Source of the DNA: Rotaria socialis
Lineage: Eukaryota > Rotifera > Eurotatoria > Philodinida > Philodinidae
Assembly: GCA_905331475.1 (NCBI GenBank)
Contig: CAJNYU010000755.1
Span: forward strand, 62,001-126,000
Direction of reading: 5' to 3'
DNA length: 64,000 nucleotides
Shown here: piece by piece, positions 62,668 to 64,000 of the stretch
Position numbering within the stretch: position 1 is the stretch's first letter
Layout: every line of letters begins with the position of its first letter
Position numbers and translations under genes: made by a program
The notes under the pieces: generated by a model
What the model saw: the letters and a program-made list of their open reading frames with translations, nothing else
What the model was told of the DNA's origin: nothing
Database searches by the model: none

Positions 62668-63791
62668 TTAACCTAGATTGCTTGAGCTCGGATCTTGTGT
62701 ATGCTGTTTAATAATACCAAAACGTCTTGCAATTTTACGAAATTTTGACATAATTTCATCTTGCATTAATTTAAATGACATGGCCATTACAATCATACCG
62801 AACAAGAGAAATATGGCACATATTGCTGCTTTACCTGCTTTCGATTCAGCCAAAGTACCTTTGCCGGGTACGAGATCTCCGAAACCGATGGTTGTAAATG
62901 TTATAAAACAAAAATAAGCTCCGTCGAGTACATGCCAATTTTCCCATCGAGCAAAAAGAAAGGCACCCATTGCTATATAAAGCGCAAGAACGCCTAATGT
63001 AGCTACAATAGGCACATGCCGCGTTTCTTCACGTTCATTCTAAAACACAAAAACGAATATGAAATAGAAAGTTATATGAAAAAAGTTCTTCGTACTTCAG
63101 TCTGTTCTAAACTTTGCCCTCCTTGAAGCGATAGACAAGATCGTAAATGCCTACGGCATAAACGTCGACAAAGAAAATTAACTATTTTTGAATAACCAGT
63201 TATAAAAGCATCAGCCAATAAATCACCTGTATAGGTCAAACACATAAACATTAACGGAATGCCGAGCATTGCATAAATCTATAATAGGAAAATTAAGCAA
63301 AAAATCTGACATCGTTTTTTTTCATACCATTGTTGCAATTTTTCCTTCCGTAGTCTTCGGCGTAATATTTCCATAGCCGATTGTTGTAATGACAGTTGCT
63401 GAATAAAGCATAGCACTAGAAAATGTCCATACTTCAACCGTATTTTGTTCCTGTTGTTGTTGATCATTACCGTATTGAGTTTTTTCTTCGGCACCAAAAT
63501 ATTGTAATAGTTCATAGTCAATAAGACGTTTCCATAGATCCGATTCTACATCTATTTGCCAGCCATTATTATGTTCATCATGCCGGGATATGCCACCACG
63601 CCAGAGCGCATATTTTAATTCAAATGTTTGATTTAATACACGATTAAATTCTCTATAAGCATGTGAGTATAATTGATCAACAAAATGTTGACGATTTTTT
63701 TCTTTTTCTTCTAAATGTTCGAGCTCATAACGTGATTCAATGGCATCAAATATCAATCCGCCAAGAATGACATAGCCAACGACAAGACATC
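62668..63791 (-). CDS. Two-pore-domain K+ channel (KCNK/TWK), 5' end missing
   Basis: This background potassium channel is a membrane protein that works as a dimer. Three phase-consistent exons (63328-63791, 63096-63278, 62668-63039) encode 339 residues: TM1 (CLVVGYVILGGLIFDAIE), a long extracellular cap helix region with Gln run, pore 1 TTIGYGN, TM2/TM3 (YAMLGIPLMFMCLTYTGDLL, IVATLGVLALYIAMGAFLF), pore 2 TTIGFGD and TM4 (AICAIFLLFGMIVMAMSF). A short basic C-terminal tail ends SSSNLG. The first visible exon begins after a TTGCTTTTCAG acceptor in phase 1, so the start codon lies in an exon I could not place between 63800 and 63930, or beyond the window. Subfamily not assigned. Confidence 0.88.
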
Positions 63792-63931
63792 CTGAAAAGC
63801 AATTTATCTATATGTTATTATGGTACTTTGACTGTTACAATCCACACAAAGAAAGTGATATAGATTGCCAGACTAATAGAGCACATGATAAAAAGAAAAC
63901 GGAAGAAGAAGAAAGAACAAATAATAACAGC

Positions 63932-63985
63932 TTAGAAGGTATCTAGACGTTCTGCAAAGTATTGAAAGTCTCTTTCATCGAGTAG
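63932..63985 (-). CDS. Possible terminal exon of a gene beyond the window
   Basis: After a TTTCATTATAG acceptor the minus strand reads 17 codons (LLDERDFQYFAERLDTF) and TAA. Composition and the clean acceptor suggest the last exon of a minus-strand gene whose body lies to the right of the window. It could instead be chance; it is too short to identify. Confidence 0.35.
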   Translation of the reverse strand, partial: LLDERDFQYFAERLDTF

Positions 63986-64000
63986 CTATAATGAAAGTTG

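Overview
This window looks like nuclear DNA from a bdelloid rotifer (Adineta/Rotaria-like). The DNA is AT-rich. The genes are ordinary metazoan genes cut by many very short GT-AG introns, mostly about 45-75 bp. Two genes encode the ADP-ribosyltransferase + tetratricopeptide-repeat (ART-TPR) architecture that is strongly expanded in bdelloids. Several dispersed repeats carry TGTGGG-type motifs like the bdelloid telomere repeat. The taxon is an inference from these features; no sequence search was run.

Layout. 1-5.6 kb: gene-free, with foldback and inverted repeats and one unresolved base (N at 1417) at a repeat junction. 5.6-11.6 kb (-): nucleoporin Nup107. 11.8-14.1 kb (-): Fe65/APBB adaptor (WW + two PTB domains). 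14.1-17.0 kb: intergenic, with one orphan exon-like piece. 17.0-19.4 kb (-): a 742-residue type I membrane protein. 19.4-21.6 kb: intergenic, with a short-TIR element. 21.6-23.0 kb (-): MEF2, six exons that close into a 381-residue protein. 24.4-25.5 kb (-): Headcase (HECA) C-terminal half. It lies 112 bp downstream of NOP14 (25.6-29.3 kb, -), an operon-like spacing. 30.4-31.1 kb (+): a six-exon, 140-residue unknown gene. 31.1-40.4 kb: repeat-rich. It holds a truncated secreted Cys-repeat gene (34.6-36.1 kb, +), a 1.6-kb element with perfect 31-bp terminal inverted repeats, a small hAT-like element and an orphan terminal exon. 40.4-47.5 kb: two convergent ART-TPR genes. 48.6-53.3 kb (-): NSUN5 rRNA methyltransferase, whose 2.7-kb intron contains a GBX homeobox gene on the opposite strand. 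54.7-60.1 kb (-): LMO7/Smallish-like PDZ-LIM protein with two possible first exons. 62.7-63.8 kb (-): two-pore-domain K+ channel, 5' end unresolved.

The conserved genes form ordinary, intact single-copy-style loci. The accessory part is the 31-47 kb stretch. The best single observation there is a 304-bp hAT-type element with a perfect 8-bp target-site duplication that landed in the last codons of the minus-strand ART-TPR gene. The end of the element now encodes the final ten residues and the stop codon. A second general pattern is a splice-acceptor-like sequence just upstream of many start codons, as expected if these genes are spliced-leader trans-spliced, which is known in bdelloids.
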